Assembly (NCBI RefSeq): GCF_900129215.1
Contig: NZ_FQUQ01000001.1
Span: 62,001-126,000, forward strand
Direction of reading: 5' to 3'
DNA length: 64,000 nt
From: Pedobacter caeni
GTDB lineage: Bacteria; Bacteroidota; Bacteroidia; Sphingobacteriales; Sphingobacteriaceae
Notes under the pieces: model-generated
What the model was told of the DNA's origin: nothing
What the model saw: only the letters and a program-made list of their open reading frames with translations
Databases searched by the model: none
Part shown: positions 44,632 through 54,081 of the stretch, piece by piece
Numbering within the stretch: position 1 is the first letter of the stretch
Layout of the letters: every line of letters starts with the position of its first letter
Translations under genes and position numbers: made by a program

Positions 44632-45785
44632 TAATTTAAGAATGAACCGGTTTTCCCAAATAAGAACACCAGCGGAATGGATAGCCTTTTAGACCAGGCC
44701 TGTTCATTGTGCTTGTCATTTGGGAAATACTGATATTTGAGTTTAATGGCATTGTTTTCTGAAAGTATCTTATTCATCTGCTCATTTGCTGGTAAAAAAT
44801 CTTTATCCAGGTCCTGTCCGCCACAATCCAGGTAAAGTTTGCTGCCATTCAATCTACTGCTATTTTTGACTGCTTTTTCAAGGATATGGCCATCATCAAA
44901 ATAGAAACCGCTGGAAAGGCAGGCGGCTTTGGAAAAGATTTCCGGATAGTACCATACCATGTAAAAAGAGATGAGTCCGCCCATTGAAGAACCGATGGCT
45001 GCGGTATTGGCCTTGTCTTTCAGTGTTCTGAAATTTTTATCAATAAAGGGTTTGAGCTCCGTTGCAATAAATTTAATGTAATTCATGCCTTCGGGTGTGC
45101 CCGAATATTCCACCCAGCGGTCTTTGGTATTGGCGATGCCCACAATGATAAATTCATCGGTTTTACCCTTTTTCATCAGGCTATCGGCCACTTCATCCAT
45201 GTGCCATTCTTCACCGGCACCATTGGTATGGTCAAAAATATTTTGTCCGTCATGTGCATACAGCACGGGATATTTTTTTGCAGGTTGCTTAAAATAGGAG
45301 GGCGGAAGCCATACCACTACGTTGCGCGTATACTTTAATAAGGGACTGCTAAAGTTGTGGTAATACCTTACTGTACCGGTAATGCTGCGCTGATAAATGT
45401 CGTTCCAGCTGGTGGGCCTCAGTGTAATTGCGGTATCCTTCAATAAGGTCAGCGAGGTTGCTGCCGGGATTTGTCCACTTTGGTTGTACAGGGCCTCACG
45501 GTAATAAGATCCCCTGGTTACTTTAAAATTTACTTTTGTGTTTTTAGGCAGACTAAGCTGTTGTACCCAGGTGCTGTCGTTCAGCTTCTCCATTTTTTTA
45601 CTGCGCGGGTACATCCAATTGCCCCATACCGGCTGATCGCCGATAATCACCAGGCTGTCGCCCTCCGCAGTTTTGAAAGGGGCAATCACTTTTATACTAA
45701 GTTTAACCTCCTGGGCTAAAGAAAAATTGCTGTAGAAAATAAAACCCAGCAACAAATGCATGGTAAAGGTTATCGGCTTGTTCAT
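44631..45785 (-). CDS. Exported esterase with N-terminal CBM20-like starch-binding domain
   Basis: A 384-residue exported protein (signal peptide to about FSLAQ). Residues about 27-125 resemble a CBM20 starch-binding module (VIIGDQPVWGNWMYPRSKKM, STWVQQLSLPKNTKVNFKVT). Residues about 140-384 form an esterase-family alpha/beta hydrolase with YPVLYAHDGQNIFD, the nucleophile motif GSSMGG, and the late acid and histidine region LDCGGQDLD and PNDKHNEQAWSKR. It probably acts on an acylated alpha-glucan or anchors activity to starch. It is the first gene of the minus arm, divergent from the AraC regulator across a 129-nt gap that holds a promoter for it. Confidence 0.85.
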   Translation of the reverse strand: MNKPITFTMHLLLGFIFYSNFSLAQEVKLSIKVIAPFKTAEGDSLVIIGDQPVWGNWMYPRSKKMEKLNDSTWVQQLSLPKNTKVNFKVTRGSYYREALYNQSGQIPAATSLTLLKDTAITLRPTSWNDIYQRSITGTVRYYHNFSSPLLKYTRNVVVWLPPSYFKQPAKKYPVLYAHDGQNIFDHTNGAGEEWHMDEVADSLMKKGKTDEFIIVGIANTKDRWVEYSGTPEGMNYIKFIATELKPFIDKNFRTLKDKANTAAIGSSMGGLISFYMVWYYPEIFSKAACLSSGFYFDDGHILEKAVKNSSRLNGSKLYLDCGGQDLDKDFLPANEQMNKILSENNAIKLKYQYFPNDKHNEQAWSKRLSIPLVFLFGKTGSFLN

Positions 45786-45827
45786 TGATCAGGTATTCTG
45801 GTTATTTCAAAATAAGGGCTAATAAAT

Positions 45828-45856
45828 CAGACCTACAATGCAGAATTTGTCACAAA
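45828..45856 (-). promoter_or_regulatory. Candidate promoter of the minus-strand arm of the starch locus
   Basis: Minus-strand TTTG (45856-45853), a 17-nt gap and TAGGTCTG (45835-45828, one mismatch to TAnnTTTG) lie about 43 nt above the ATG at 45785, in the gap shared with the divergent AraC gene. Confidence 0.4.
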
Positions 45857-45914
45857 AGTGGGATATGTTGTCTCATTTTGGTTTGAAATAGTATATTGGT
45901 GTTAAAAAACGACA

Positions 45915-46787
45915 ATGATAAGAGCCACACCAGAAATTGTTCAGCCTGCAAGCGAGCAGTCTTTCCTGATCAGGGCATTCGGCGATGAAGCTTTCAAGGC
46001 GCCCTATCATTTCCATGCTGAATATGAGCTGGCTTTAATTTTAAGTGGGAAGGGCAAACGTTATATAGGTAACCACATGGCCGATTTTAAAGCAGGAGAT
46101 ATGGTGCTGGTAGGTGCAAACCTGCCTCATTGCTGGAAACTGGTGCCTGAAAAACAAAGTGATGCAAAGGCCATTGTGATCCAGTTTTCGGCCGACTTTT
46201 TAGGTGCAGATTTTTTTGATAAGCCCGAGAATGCCGCCATCAGGTCGATGTTTCAAAAGGCAGGAAATGGAATCTGGTTCGATACAGAGAGCTTTGCTAA
46301 AGTATATGCCGCAATACTTGACATGAAGGAGCAGGACAGTTTCCATACCCTGATCGGCTTTTTAAAGATCCTATATCAGCTTACCCAATCTTCAAAACTC
46401 GTGCTGCTGGATAAAGAACCTGATGTGGCACGCCTGAGCCTGGTGGAGCAGAAAAGGATCAACCCTGTATTGGCCTATCTGGTCGAAAACTTCAGGAAAC
46501 AGGTTTCTTTAAATGAAGCGGCGGCGCTGACCAATATGACGACCAATGCTTTTTGTAAGTACTTTAAAAAGATGACCAGGAAAACCTTTATGGAAATGGT
46601 GATCCAGTACCGGCTCAATTATGCCACCCAGCAATTGATTGAAACAGATAAACCAGTATCAGATATTGCCTTTAACAGTGGCTTTACCGATGTATCGCAT
46701 TTCTACAAAGTATTTAAATCAAAAATGGGCCTCAGTCCTTTAGGTTATAGAAAGAAGTTTATGGTGGGATATATTAATGAAGGTTAG
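45915..46787 (+). CDS. AraC-family transcriptional regulator of the starch locus
   Basis: A 290-residue regulator. The N-terminal cupin is well defined (APYHFHAEYELALILSGKGK, YIGNHMADFKAGDMVLVGAN, LPHCW) and probably binds a sugar. The C-terminal DNA-binding domain at about 190-285 has the two helix-turn-helix motifs (VSLNEAAALTNMTTNAFCKY and VSDIAFNSGFTDVSHFYKVF) and ends in SPLGYRKKF. It sits between the two arms of the starch/maltose locus, divergent from the esterase-dehydrogenase-MFS arm and upstream of the GH13-SusCDE-GH65 arm, so it is the likely local regulator. No SusR- or HTCS-type regulator is present for this locus. Confidence 0.9.
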   Translation: MIRATPEIVQPASEQSFLIRAFGDEAFKAPYHFHAEYELALILSGKGKRYIGNHMADFKAGDMVLVGANLPHCWKLVPEKQSDAKAIVIQFSADFLGADFFDKPENAAIRSMFQKAGNGIWFDTESFAKVYAAILDMKEQDSFHTLIGFLKILYQLTQSSKLVLLDKEPDVARLSLVEQKRINPVLAYLVENFRKQVSLNEAAALTNMTTNAFCKYFKKMTRKTFMEMVIQYRLNYATQQLIETDKPVSDIAFNSGFTDVSHFYKVFKSKMGLSPLGYRKKFMVGYINEG

Positions 46788-46925
46788 CCGCTTTGAATTG
46801 AAATATTTATCTGCATTTTTTTGATTTTAAAGCCATTTGGATAATATATACCATTTTATAAATAATTTCTTCATTTTTTTACGTTGTTGATTGGCTTTAC
46901 TTTGGATTAACCAATTTTATAGCAT

Positions 46926-47750
46926 ATGAAGACAGAAACCAGGCATTTACCGGATCTTAATGAGGTAAGACCAACAGCCCAGGATAAAATCAACGAATTT
47001 CAGGAAAAAGGACACACACTGATCGGACAGGTCATCAGCACCGAAGAAGCTGCTGTTTACCAGCAGGTCATCAGCACTGCAGCCGCAAAATACAACGAAG
47101 AAAAAAGAAAGCTGGAAGACCGTGATACGTATGGCAAGGCCTTTTTGCAGATCATGAATTTGTGGAGGGGAGATGAGGCCGTGAAAAAGTTTGTACTGGC
47201 TAAAAGGTTTGCCAAAATAGCGGCCGACCTGCTGGGCGTAGAGAATGTGAGGCTTTACCACGACCAGGCTTTATTTAAAGAACCGGGAGGTGGGCCAACA
47301 CCATGGCATCAGGATCAGAATTACTGGCCATTGGATACCAACAATACCATTACCATGTGGATGCCGCTGGTAGATATTCCAAATCCTGAAATGGGGATGC
47401 TGACCTTTGCTTCCGGCTCGCATAAAAACAACAATGTATTCGATTTTATCATTTCTGATGAATCAGAGAATGCTTTTGAAGACCATGTAAAGGAAAAAGG
47501 TTTCGAAATATCCAGACCTTCATCTATGAAAGCAGGAGATGCGAGCTGGCACCGTGGCTATACCATACATAATGCGCCGGGAAACAGCTCAGATAAAATG
47601 CGCGAGGTAATGACCATCATCTACTTTGCTGATGGGGCAAGGGTAACCGAGCCACAGCATAAATGGCAGGAAGCCGACCGCCAGGCATGGCTGATGGGGA
47701 AAGCCCCGGGCAGTTTGGCCGACTCTGAACTAAACCCCTTGTTGTTGTAA
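46926..47750 (+). CDS. PhyH-family Fe(II)/2-oxoglutarate dioxygenase
   Basis: A 274-residue phytanoyl-CoA dioxygenase-family protein. The metal facial triad is seen as H128-x-D130 in WHQDQNYW and a distal histidine, probably H215 in TIHNAPGN (H209 in SWHRGY is the alternative). An arginine about 10 residues on (MREVMTIIYF) would bind 2-oxoglutarate. It is placed between the AraC regulator and the GH13 amylase on the same strand, with only 65 nt to the amylase start, which suggests co-expression with starch use. Such an enzyme is not part of known starch pathways; it might hydroxylate a modified sugar or a signalling compound. Confidence 0.88.
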   Translation: MKTETRHLPDLNEVRPTAQDKINEFQEKGHTLIGQVISTEEAAVYQQVISTAAAKYNEEKRKLEDRDTYGKAFLQIMNLWRGDEAVKKFVLAKRFAKIAADLLGVENVRLYHDQALFKEPGGGPTPWHQDQNYWPLDTNNTITMWMPLVDIPNPEMGMLTFASGSHKNNNVFDFIISDESENAFEDHVKEKGFEISRPSSMKAGDASWHRGYTIHNAPGNSSDKMREVMTIIYFADGARVTEPQHKWQEADRQAWLMGKAPGSLADSELNPLLL

Positions 47751-47760
47751 AACAACAAGG
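47737..47760 (+). terminator. Hairpin enclosing the dioxygenase stop codon
   Basis: CCTTGTTGTT and AACAACAAGG form a perfect 10-bp stem around a GTAA loop, and the TAA stop of the dioxygenase gene lies in that loop. No U-run follows, so full termination is unlikely. It may stabilise the upstream mRNA end or partly separate it from the amylase operon. Confidence 0.4.
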
Positions 47761-47815
47761 CTGCGCTGCCCTCCACTGCATTACTGTACAAACCACAACC
47801 TAACCAAATATATTT

Positions 47816-49396
47816 ATGAACGGACTAACCAGAGGCATTGCCGCTTTATTGATGATTTTATTTTTTTGCACGAGCTGTAAGGTACAAAAGCAAAAAGTAC
47901 CTGCCAATGAAGTCATGTATCATGTTTTTCAGCGCAGTTTTTACGATGCAAACGGAGATCAGCATGGTGACCTGAATGGCCTGAGGGAAAAACTGGGCTA
48001 TTTGCAGGACCTGGGGATCACCTCCATTTTAATGACCCCGCTATATGAATCCGTATACTACCATAATTACTACTCCAGCAATTTCGACAAGATCGATCCA
48101 CGCTATGGCAGCATGAAAGACTATATCGACCTGGTAAAGGAGATCCATAAAAGAGGCATGAAGATCTATATGGATATGGAAACCCAATATGTTACAGAAG
48201 ACCATCCCTGGTACAAGGAATCATTAAATAACCCATCATCAAAATATTCGGACTATATCCTTTACGACGATAAAGCACAAAGTAAACCTTCCTCCATCGT
48301 TTACAACATCACAGAATTGAAAGGGTATGATGGCACTGTACGGAAAATTACCACGGTTAACTTAAACAGTAAAGCCGTTCATGAATACAATTATAAGTTG
48401 TTTAAATTCTGGCTCGATCCCAATGGCGATGGTAAGTTTGATGATGGTGTAGACGGTTACCGCCTGGACCATATGATGGACGATCTGGATAATAAAAAGC
48501 GGCTAAGTAATCTTTTTGCCACCTTCTGGGTGCCGCTCATTAACAAATTAAAGCAGATCAACCCTAAGCTGACCATTATGGCCGAACAGGCCAACTGGGC
48601 ATCCTATGGAATAGACTACCTCGAAAAGGCGGCGGTCGACCGTGTTTTTGCTTTCCGCATCCAACAGGCCATCCCTTCCTTTAACAAAGAAAAGATTGCA
48701 GCATATGCTGATACTACTTTTGCCAGGACCCCGGCAAACAAGCAGCAGGTCGTTTTTATTGAAAACCATGACATTGCCAGGTTCGGCACTGTTGTCAAAC
48801 AAAGCCCGGGAAAAGAGCGTGTGGGGGCTGCGCTGAACCTGCTGATTGGAGGAGTGCCCTCTATTTATTACGGACAGGAAATTGGCATGCTGGGCGACAC
48901 CTGGTTTGGGAAATATGGTGGCATTACCGATGCCAATGAGATCCCTTCGAGAGAAGCTTTTGAATGGTATAAAAATGCCGAAGGTAAAGGCATGGCCTTC
49001 TGGTACAAAAACACTGGCCCATGGTGGGATACCAGCACTGTGAAAAGTAGCGATGGCATTTCTTATGAAGAGCAGAAAAACAATCCCGCTTCACTGTGGA
49101 ATTTCTACAGGCAACTGATCGCGTTAAGAAAAGCGAATGCCGGCCTTGTTAACGGCGCTTATAAAACCTTAGTCAACAACAATAAACAAGTGTATACTTT
49201 TAGCAGGGGCCAGGGTAAAGATCAGGTGTTTGTGGCGGTAAACCTGTCTGATCAGGAACAGCAATTTAATATAACCGGTTCGGGTTCGGGTAAACTGAAC
49301 CAGCAATTTGGAGTTGGGGAGCTCAGATTGAATACTGATAAAATTGAAGCCAGCATACCTGCCTATGGGCTGCAGGTTTGGCGTATTGAAGATTAA
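47816..49396 (+). CDS. GH13 alpha-amylase-family lipoprotein
   Basis: A 526-residue lipoprotein (lipobox FFCTSC, C21) with the (beta/alpha)8 amylase barrel. All three catalytic acids are seen: nucleophile D218 in GYRLDHMM, acid/base E257 in IMAEQANW and transition-state D319 in IENHDIARF. The early conserved part is DLNGLREKLGYLQDLGITSI. The C-terminal beta domain starts at about 440. It resembles the SusG/SusA-like neopullulanases or amylases that cut alpha-1,4-glucans at the cell surface or in the periplasm. The SusC-SusD-SusE-GH65 genes follow at once, so it is the chain-cutting enzyme of the locus. Confidence 0.93.
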   Translation: MNGLTRGIAALLMILFFCTSCKVQKQKVPANEVMYHVFQRSFYDANGDQHGDLNGLREKLGYLQDLGITSILMTPLYESVYYHNYYSSNFDKIDPRYGSMKDYIDLVKEIHKRGMKIYMDMETQYVTEDHPWYKESLNNPSSKYSDYILYDDKAQSKPSSIVYNITELKGYDGTVRKITTVNLNSKAVHEYNYKLFKFWLDPNGDGKFDDGVDGYRLDHMMDDLDNKKRLSNLFATFWVPLINKLKQINPKLTIMAEQANWASYGIDYLEKAAVDRVFAFRIQQAIPSFNKEKIAAYADTTFARTPANKQQVVFIENHDIARFGTVVKQSPGKERVGAALNLLIGGVPSIYYGQEIGMLGDTWFGKYGGITDANEIPSREAFEWYKNAEGKGMAFWYKNTGPWWDTSTVKSSDGISYEEQKNNPASLWNFYRQLIALRKANAGLVNGAYKTLVNNNKQVYTFSRGQGKDQVFVAVNLSDQEQQFNITGSGSGKLNQQFGVGELRLNTDKIEASIPAYGLQVWRIED

Positions 49397-49496
49397 ATCA
49401 TACCTGTAAGAAGGATTTTTGTCGGGCCCGGTTTTGGGTTGCTGACGGCCAGCTTATGCTTAAAAATATAGCCAAATATAGATTAAACCTTAGTGT

Positions 49497-52448
49497 ATGA
49501 ACGTATCATTACCTTTAAAACAGGGCTTTGCCCTGCTACTGCTTTTCGCCGCAATAGCGGTGAAAGCGCAGACCGGATCGGTGTCGGGCAGGGTGCTCGA
49601 CGAAATCGGTCAGGGCCTCCCTGGAGCTTCAGTAATTGTTAAAGGGACCACCAGGAGCACGGCTACCGATGCAAAGGGCAACTACCAGATCAGCGGTCTG
49701 CAAAACGGTAGCCTGATCCTCAGTGCCAGCTTTGTCGGCTATATTACACTTGAAAAGACGGCCGTAGTTTCAGCGGGTACCACCGTTAATTTTAACCTGG
49801 CTCCCGATGCACAAAAGCTCACGGAAGTGGTGGTAATTGGTTATGGAACGACCACCAAAAAGAACCTTACCGGAGCAGTAAGTACGGTTACGGCAAAAGA
49901 TTTCCAAAAGGGTGCGATTACTTCGCCCGATCAGCTGATACAGGGAAGAGTTGCCGGAGTAACCATTATCCCCGGGGGCGGACAACCGGGCTCGGCAGGT
50001 ACCATCCGCATCAGGGGTGCTGCCTCCTTAAATGCAAGCAATAACCCGCTATATGTAATTGACGGAATCCCACTAAGCGGCGAGGGGATCAGTGGAGCTG
50101 CAAGTCAGCTTTCCCTCATTAACCCAAATGATATTGAAAGCTTTACGGTACTTAAAGATGCCAATGCAACCGCAATTTATGGTTCCAGGGCTTCCAATGG
50201 GGTCATATTGATTACCACCAAAAAGGGAGGCGCTGCTGCGCCCACGTTTACTTTCAGTACGAATAATTCTTATGCAACTGTGGCAAAAAAGGTCGATGTA
50301 CTTTCGGCTGATCAGGTAAGGTCTTATGTGAATGAAAAAGGCCTGGCCGCAACTAAAGCACTGCTGGGGACGGCAAATACCGACTGGCAGGACGAGATTT
50401 ACGACAATGCTTTTGGTACAGACAATAACCTGAGCCTCTCGGGTACCTTTAAAAAGGTCCCTTACCGAATCTCAGCAGGCTATCTGGACCAGAAAGGTTT
50501 ATTGATGACCGACCGTTTAAAAAGGGGGACAGGGGGCATTCGTCTAACCCCTTCATTATTTGAAGACCATTTAAAAGTTGATTTAAACCTGAAGGGTTCC
50601 GTTTCCAATTCACACTTTGCCAACCAGCTGGCCGTACCCAGTGCCATTGCCTTTGATCCTACACAAAATGTACATGCCGATAACCAGTTTGGTAATTATT
50701 TTGAATGGGCAAGCGGTAATGTCCCAAATGTAGCTACACCCCGAAACCCGGTTTCCCTATTGGAGCAATATGCCAATCGCGGAAAGGCCGACCGCAGTTT
50801 TGGTAACCTGCAGCTGGATTATTCCTTTCATTTTTTACCCGAACTGCATGCCAACCTGAACATCGGTTATGATGTGGCCAAAGGCCAGGGACAAACAGAT
50901 GTGCCTGCAGCTTCGGCTTATTATTACTTAACCAAGGGCTACTCGCTGGCCTACCTGGGTACCCAGCAGGATAAGTTTATTGAGGCTTACCTTAACTATA
51001 ACAAAACGCTGGAAAGCATCAACAGTAATTTCAATATCACTGCCGGCTATGGCTATTACGACAATTCTAAAAAGAATTACTTCCTGCCTACCTACAATGC
51101 GCTGGGGCAAGTACAGGCCACACCTAACTTCCCTTTTGAGATACAACGCAATAAACTCCTTTCTTACTATGGCCGCTTGGTTTATACCCTTGCAGGCAAG
51201 TACATTTTATCGGGTACCATCCGGACAGATGGTTCTTCTAAATTTAGTCCGGATAGCCGCTGGGGTTATTTCCCTTCAGCAGGCTTTACCTGGCGCATTA
51301 AAGACGAGGCTTTCCTGAAAAACAGTAAAGTGGTGTCCGACCTCAAGATCCGGCTCAGCTATGGCGAAACCGGGAACAAAGATGTTCCGGTAAATTACGC
51401 CTACCTGGCCAATTATAACCTGGGAGCAGACCAGGCACAGTATCAGCTTGGTGATAACTTTTACCACGTGTATAGTCCGATGCCATACGACAAGAACCTG
51501 CGCTGGGAGTCGACCACCACATATAACGGCGGACTGGATTATGGTTTTCTGAATGGGCGCATTTCCGGAAGTATAGATGTTTACTATAAAAAGACCAAAG
51601 ATTTACTGGCTACGATAGAAATTCCTATTGGTACCAATTTCAGTAATCAGCTGCTCACCAACGTAGGGAATATGGAAAACCGTGGAATTGAGGCGAGCAT
51701 CAATGTGGCCTTGCTTAAAGGCGACCGGGTAAACTGGGATATCGGTTTTAACTTCGCCTATAATAAAAATAAGGTTTCCAATTTAACCCTTAACAACAAC
51801 CCCAATTATAAACAGGTCGCCCGTGGCATTACCGGAGGGATCGACAATTATGTCCAGTACCATGCCGTGGGCTTGCAACCATATGCTTTTTTCTTATACA
51901 AGCAGGTTTACGATGCTTCGGGAAGTCCATTGGAAGGGGTGTATGAAGATTTAAGCGGGGATGGAAGGATCAGCGAAGAGGACAGGAGGTTTTACAAATC
52001 GCCCGCCCCGATATATGTGATGGGCTTTAATACTTCTTTTAATTATAAGAAGTGGACTTTAAGCACAGTACTGCGTTCAAACATCGGTGCTTACATTTAC
52101 GATAATGTCTCTTCCCAGTTTGGGGTAAGCCGCTTCATGATGAATGAGAAATACATCAATAATGCTGCGGCAGATATCTACAGGAGCAAGTTTGTGAACA
52201 ACCAATACAAGAGCGATTATTACCTCAAAAATGCTTCTTTCCTGAAAATGGATAACCTGGGACTGAATTTCAATGCCGGTCGTTTGTCGCGGACCGGTAC
52301 AGCCAGCCTCTCTATCTCTGCAAACTGTCAGAATGTGTTTGTCATCAGTGATTATAAAGGCATCGATCCGGAGATCTTTTCAGGCATAGATTACAATTTA
52401 TATCCAAGACCCAGAACGTATACGCTGGGTGTAAATGTTGGTTTTTAA
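49497..52448 (+). CDS. SusC-like TonB-dependent transporter of the starch locus
   Basis: A 983-residue importer with signal peptide to about VKAQ (residue 25). The carboxypeptidase-like domain is at about 27-105 (VSGRVLDEIGQGLPGASVIV). The plug is at about 110-230 (EVVVIGYGTTTKKNLTGAVS, LYVIDGIPLSGE, ATAIYGSRASNGVILITTKK), followed by the barrel ending YTLGVNVGF. There is no STN domain, so regulation is not of FecR type. It is shorter than the other three SusC proteins here, close to B. thetaiotaomicron SusC in size. With SusD, SusE, GH13 and GH65 as neighbours, malto-oligosaccharide import is the likely job. Confidence 0.95.
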   Translation: MNVSLPLKQGFALLLLFAAIAVKAQTGSVSGRVLDEIGQGLPGASVIVKGTTRSTATDAKGNYQISGLQNGSLILSASFVGYITLEKTAVVSAGTTVNFNLAPDAQKLTEVVVIGYGTTTKKNLTGAVSTVTAKDFQKGAITSPDQLIQGRVAGVTIIPGGGQPGSAGTIRIRGAASLNASNNPLYVIDGIPLSGEGISGAASQLSLINPNDIESFTVLKDANATAIYGSRASNGVILITTKKGGAAAPTFTFSTNNSYATVAKKVDVLSADQVRSYVNEKGLAATKALLGTANTDWQDEIYDNAFGTDNNLSLSGTFKKVPYRISAGYLDQKGLLMTDRLKRGTGGIRLTPSLFEDHLKVDLNLKGSVSNSHFANQLAVPSAIAFDPTQNVHADNQFGNYFEWASGNVPNVATPRNPVSLLEQYANRGKADRSFGNLQLDYSFHFLPELHANLNIGYDVAKGQGQTDVPAASAYYYLTKGYSLAYLGTQQDKFIEAYLNYNKTLESINSNFNITAGYGYYDNSKKNYFLPTYNALGQVQATPNFPFEIQRNKLLSYYGRLVYTLAGKYILSGTIRTDGSSKFSPDSRWGYFPSAGFTWRIKDEAFLKNSKVVSDLKIRLSYGETGNKDVPVNYAYLANYNLGADQAQYQLGDNFYHVYSPMPYDKNLRWESTTTYNGGLDYGFLNGRISGSIDVYYKKTKDLLATIEIPIGTNFSNQLLTNVGNMENRGIEASINVALLKGDRVNWDIGFNFAYNKNKVSNLTLNNNPNYKQVARGITGGIDNYVQYHAVGLQPYAFFLYKQVYDASGSPLEGVYEDLSGDGRISEEDRRFYKSPAPIYVMGFNTSFNYKKWTLSTVLRSNIGAYIYDNVSSQFGVSRFMMNEKYINNAAADIYRSKFVNNQYKSDYYLKNASFLKMDNLGLNFNAGRLSRTGTASLSISANCQNVFVISDYKGIDPEIFSGIDYNLYPRPRTYTLGVNVGF

Positions 52449-52464
52449 ATAAAAGCATAAAGAA

Positions 52465-54063
52465 ATGAGCAATAGATACAAAATATATACCGCTGCTTTG
52501 CTGATCATGGCATCGGTAATTGCCTCTTGCAAAAAAGACAGTTTAAACCTGATCCCTACCAATGACATCATTGCCGACCAGGTATACAGCACGCCAGAGG
52601 GATATAAACAGGCCTTCGCAAAAGTCTATGCCGGCTGGGCACTGGTGGGTACAAAAGGCCCGGGAAGTTTAATTGGCGACCTGGCAGGATTTGATCCCGC
52701 TCAGACTGACTTCCTAAGGCAGTACTGGAACTTGCAGGAACTGTGTAGTGATGAAGCCAGCTGTGCCTGGCCCGATCCGGGAGTGCCCGATGCGGTGTAT
52801 GCTATGCCTGGCGCTGATAATAATATGATCAAGGGACTTTATGCCCGCTGCATTTACCAGATCACACTGGTCAACGAATTTTTACGGGAAAGCACACCCG
52901 AGAAATTAAGTAGCCGTAACATCAGCGGACAGGCCGTCACAGATATCGGAGGGTACCGCATGGAAGCAAGGTTTTTGCGGGCCTACCAGTACAGCATACT
53001 GATGGATCTTTTCGGCAATCCCCCATTTCTGACTGAAGCTGATGAAATTGGAACAACAGCCCCTAAACAGATCAGACGTGCCGATTTGTTCAACTATGTG
53101 GAAGCAGAGCTGAAAGCGATTGAAGGAGAGCTGGCGGCGCCCATGACCAATGAATATGGCAGGGCCGATCGCGCTGCGGCATGGACCATCCTGGCACGCA
53201 TTTACCTGAATTCAGAAGTATACCTGGGTGTCGGTAAAGGCAAATTCACCGAAGCCATCACTTATGCAGCTAAAGTAATTGCAGCAGGATATAGCCTGGC
53301 AGGCAATTATAAACACCTGTTCATGACAGATAACAATAAAACTGGTAAGGAGATCATTTTAACGATCAATTATGATGGTTTTAAAACCCAAACCTATGGA
53401 GGTACCACTTTCCTGATCAATGCCAATGTTGATCCGGGAATGAATCCGGCATCCTTCGGCATACCAGGTGGTGGATGGAGCGGATACCGTACCAAAAGCA
53501 CATTGCCACTATTATTTGGCGATTACAGCGGCAACACAGATAAGCGTGCCCTGTTCTTTGGAAATAAAATAGCCAACGATGATATTGCGGTCTCAACTGA
53601 TGGCCTGCGTACCACTAAATTCCGGAATGTAAGCTCTACCGGCGAACCTGGTGGTTCACAGGATGGGACTTTGTGTTCGCTGGATTTTCCTTTGCTGCGC
53701 CTGGCAGATGTATACCTGGTATATGCCGAGGCGGTATTGCGGGGCGGAACAGGCGGCAATATGGGGCAGGCCATATCTTATTTTAACCTGATCAGACAAA
53801 GGGCCTACGGGAATACTTCAGGGAATGTAAGCACAATTACCCTGAACGATATTTTGAATGAACGGGGCAGGGAGTTATACCTGGAAGGCTATCGCCGTAC
53901 TGACCTGATCCGTTTTGGAAAATTCACAGGATCGGATTATTTATGGCCCTGGAAAGGCGGGGTAAAAGGCGGCAAAGCACTGGAAGATTTCCGGGCCTTA
54001 TTCCCTTTGCCTTCCACAGATGTGGTGGCCAATCCAAACCTTACCCAAAATACAGGATATTAA
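52465..54063 (+). CDS. SusD-like starch-binding lipoprotein
   Basis: A 532-residue lipoprotein, lipobox VIASC (C20). SusD landmarks: YRMEARFLRAYQYSILMDLF and GNPPFLTEAD at about 170-195, LRLADVYLVYAEAVLRGG at about 410-428, LIRQRAYGN, the closing ERGRELYLEGYRRTDLIRFG and LPSTDVVANPNLTQNTGY. Its unusual cysteine pair (ELCSDEASCAW, about 92-102) may form a disulfide. It starts 16 nt after SusC and is followed by SusE, the same order as in the archetypal starch utilisation system. Confidence 0.95.
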   Translation: MSNRYKIYTAALLIMASVIASCKKDSLNLIPTNDIIADQVYSTPEGYKQAFAKVYAGWALVGTKGPGSLIGDLAGFDPAQTDFLRQYWNLQELCSDEASCAWPDPGVPDAVYAMPGADNNMIKGLYARCIYQITLVNEFLRESTPEKLSSRNISGQAVTDIGGYRMEARFLRAYQYSILMDLFGNPPFLTEADEIGTTAPKQIRRADLFNYVEAELKAIEGELAAPMTNEYGRADRAAAWTILARIYLNSEVYLGVGKGKFTEAITYAAKVIAAGYSLAGNYKHLFMTDNNKTGKEIILTINYDGFKTQTYGGTTFLINANVDPGMNPASFGIPGGGWSGYRTKSTLPLLFGDYSGNTDKRALFFGNKIANDDIAVSTDGLRTTKFRNVSSTGEPGGSQDGTLCSLDFPLLRLADVYLVYAEAVLRGGTGGNMGQAISYFNLIRQRAYGNTSGNVSTITLNDILNERGRELYLEGYRRTDLIRFGKFTGSDYLWPWKGGVKGGKALEDFRALFPLPSTDVVANPNLTQNTGY

Positions 54064-54081
54064 TATTTAAGCGATACGAAT

